Assembly: GCF_014287475.1 (NCBI RefSeq)
Contig: NZ_JACOPF010000001.1
Location: 1,798,001 to 1,862,000 of the forward strand
DNA from: Mediterraneibacter hominis
GTDB lineage: Bacteria > Bacillota > Clostridia > Lachnospirales > Lachnospiraceae
Direction of reading: 5' to 3'
DNA: 64,000 nt
A model generated the notes under the pieces. The model did not search any database and was not told the origin of the DNA. It saw only the letters and a list, made by a program, of their open reading frames with translations. Made by a program: the position numbers and the translations under genes. Positions 62,519-64,000 of the stretch are shown one piece after another (position 1 is the first letter of the stretch; the number at the start of each line of letters is the position of its first letter).

Positions 62519-63796
62519 TTAGTCGGCCGCATATTTGTTCCAGATATTCTGCAGCTCGTCCATAGTTTCATCTCGATCCGCCATACCTGCGGCATACTGC
62601 TGAAGTGGTGCATGGAATTCTTCTTTTGCTCCTGAAGGCCAGAAATAAAATGCAAACGGACAGGTAATACCTTTATTTACATATTCACTGATCTCTTTTC
62701 CTGTCATTCCTAAGCTGTCAACCGTAATCCCCTCTGTAAAAGCCGGTATCAGGTTCATCTGATCTACGAAGTACTTCTGGTAATTATCATGCATCCAGTT
62801 TAAGAAAGTTTTTGCTTCCTCTACATACTCAGACTGATTATTGATCGCATAATAAGCGGAAACATTTGTTGCCATCCTGGCGTCCGCCGGATCATCCGAC
62901 ATACACACCGGGAAAATCCCAAGATTCATGTCCGGGTTTGCGGATATCATAGAAGCTTCAGCCCAGCTTCCTGTCATCATCATAGCCGTCTCCCCCGCTG
63001 CAAACTTTGCAATAGATGTATTATAATCTACACCTATAGAATCCTCTCCCTGTCCATACTCTACCATCAGATCCATGATATCAAAAAATCCATCCATATA
63101 GGGATCATCAGAAACCACTGCGTCCCCTGATGTTATCGATTCTGCAAATTCCTGTGGTTCGTCCACAAGTGCAAACGGAAGGCTCAAAAGATGCTGTCCT
63201 GTGAACCACCATTCCGACATGCAGTCACATGTTGACTGGATCCCGTTTGCTTTCAGCTTCTCATCCACTTCACGTAATTCAGAGAGCGTAGTTGGAACTT
63301 CGGTAATTCCTGCCTGTTCAAACAAATCCTTATTATAAACAAATCCGTAGCCTTCCAGTCCGATGGGGAATCCATATATCTTTCCATCAAAGGTAACTCC
63401 ATCCACCGTATGATCTGCCAGATCCGATACCCATTCTTCATCCGAGAGATCCGTAAGATACTCTAACCAAGTCTGGGCATCGCCATAACCTTCTACAAAA
63501 AAAATATCCGGTCCGTCATTACCTGCAAACCTTGCCTGCCTGGTCGCCGAGAAGTCGTCTCCTAAAATCGTAGCTTCTACTGTAATCCCATCGCTTTGAG
63601 CATTAAAGTCCTCGATCATAGCCTGTACGATCGCCGCCTGATCTTCTTTGAACTGCAAAAGCTGAAGCGTTACACCATCTTTATTATTTGTTTCATTTGT
63701 TGCTTCCTCTGTCTTCCCCTCACTGCAGGCGGTTAATGAACCTGCCAAAAGAGCAGCTGTCAATACGCCGGTAACTGTTTTTAATTGTTTTTTCAT
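62519..63796 (-). CDS. Carbohydrate-binding lipoprotein (MalE type)
   Basis: A 425-residue solute-binding protein of the CUT1 family. The signal peptide (MKKQLKTVTGVLTAALLAGS) ends at lipobox LTAC with Cys24, followed by a Thr/Asn/Glu-rich linker. GPDIFFVEGYGD, FPIGLEGYGFVYNKDLFEQA and FAAGETAMMMTGSWA are typical ligand-cleft strands. Aromatic residues (WWF, YFW) suit an oligosaccharide. First gene of the operon; AAGGAGG precedes ATG 63796. Confidence 0.94.
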   Translation of the reverse strand: MKKQLKTVTGVLTAALLAGSLTACSEGKTEEATNETNNKDGVTLQLLQFKEDQAAIVQAMIEDFNAQSDGITVEATILGDDFSATRQARFAGNDGPDIFFVEGYGDAQTWLEYLTDLSDEEWVSDLADHTVDGVTFDGKIYGFPIGLEGYGFVYNKDLFEQAGITEVPTTLSELREVDEKLKANGIQSTCDCMSEWWFTGQHLLSLPFALVDEPQEFAESITSGDAVVSDDPYMDGFFDIMDLMVEYGQGEDSIGVDYNTSIAKFAAGETAMMMTGSWAEASMISANPDMNLGIFPVCMSDDPADARMATNVSAYYAINNQSEYVEEAKTFLNWMHDNYQKYFVDQMNLIPAFTEGITVDSLGMTGKEISEYVNKGITCPFAFYFWPSGAKEEFHAPLQQYAAGMADRDETMDELQNIWNKYAAD

Positions 63797-63859
63797 TCTT
63801 AATCCTCCTTTTTTCTTTTTGGATTATTATCCATGTTTGCATTCTGGTTTAACCTTTTT

Positions 63860-63873
63860 TGGAATCAATTCCA
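63860..63873. promoter_or_regulatory. LacI operator downstream of the malE promoter
   Basis: TGGAAT-CA-ATTCCA, a 14-bp palindrome, identical to the core at 63979-63992. It lies just after the predicted start site. Confidence 0.8.
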
Positions 63874-63888
63874 TTTTGCTTTAGCTCT

Positions 63889-63917
63889 ATCTTACTAATA
63901 TAAAGGGTAATTGTCAA
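63889..63917 (-). promoter_or_regulatory. malE operon promoter
   Basis: On the minus strand TTGACA (63917-63912), 17-bp spacer, TAAGAT (63894-63889). It has an operator on each side. Confidence 0.75.
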
Positions 63918-63976
63918 CATTTTTTCATTTTTTTGATTATTTTCTTGTCATTTCTCCCAAAATATTGTATATTTAT

Positions 63977-63994
63977 TTTGGAATCAATTCCAAA
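63977..63994. promoter_or_regulatory. Upstream LacI operator
   Basis: TTTGGAATCAATTCCAAA, 8-bp arms around CA. It shares its 14-bp core with 63860-63873, centres 119 bp apart, which would allow looping around the promoter. Confidence 0.8.
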
Positions 63995-64000
63995 TATAAG

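Overview
The window looks like a chromosome segment of a gut Lachnospiraceae (Clostridia, Bacillota). The genes are moderately AT-rich with strong AGGAGG-type ribosome binding sites. A SAM-I riboswitch controls metK, the block argF-birA-DUF6145-coaX-dusB-greA-lysS resembles the arrangement I expect in this family, and the density of sugar ABC transporters and LacI/DeoR/IclR/AraC regulators fits it. No rRNA, tRNA, CRISPR array, prophage or intact insertion sequence was recognised.

Layout. 1-9.3 kb is accessory: a LacI repressor facing a palindrome-rich promoter whose target runs off the left edge, a decayed phospholipase D-family gene, a MarR-regulated MFS exporter, a LysR/DUF1848 pair, an aldo/keto reductase, an iron alcohol dehydrogenase behind a MerR-type promoter, and an XRE membrane regulator. 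A truncated Fic gene (9.3-10 kb) borders the housekeeping block 10-17.8 kb, which includes an in-frame patatin-ArgF fusion. 17.9-20.8 kb is a TetR-controlled old-yellow-enzyme/FAD reductase. 20.8-26.1 kb is one operon: histidine kinase, response regulator, KtrB, KtrA, TrmH methyltransferase and HAD phosphatase. metK (26.6-28.1 kb) is followed by a MITE-like insertion and an intergenic repeat.

28.1-40.0 kb is a divergent sugar-catabolism locus. One arm carries an RbsB/isomerase/dehydrogenase/RbsC/RbsA operon continuing into a flavin oxidoreductase and a DERA-like aldolase. The other carries a DeoR regulator, a degenerate RbsA-like ATPase and an FGGY kinase. The substrate is not identifiable from sequence. 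40.3-45.3 kb holds CapA, MurA, a shikimate kinase-like protein, a small conserved protein and GtrA. 45.3-52.9 kb holds two GH3 glycosidases, one with reversed domain order and a membrane anchor at both ends, beside a LytTR/GHKL two-component system. 53.9-58.5 kb is a lower Entner-Doudoroff module (KDPG aldolase, two KDG kinases) facing IclR and AraC regulators. 58.7-64 kb is a MalEFG-type ABC transporter with LacI and a lactonase-fold protein, again with paired operators.

The least-explained sequence is between genes. A family of long hairpins has a nearly invariant 32-nt loop, a conserved outer stem and an inner stem whose sequence differs while pairing is kept (40.15-40.31 kb and 53.39-53.87 kb). 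A second structured intergenic repeat recurs near 26.2, 41.9 and 43.4 kb. These are the best candidates here for something undescribed.
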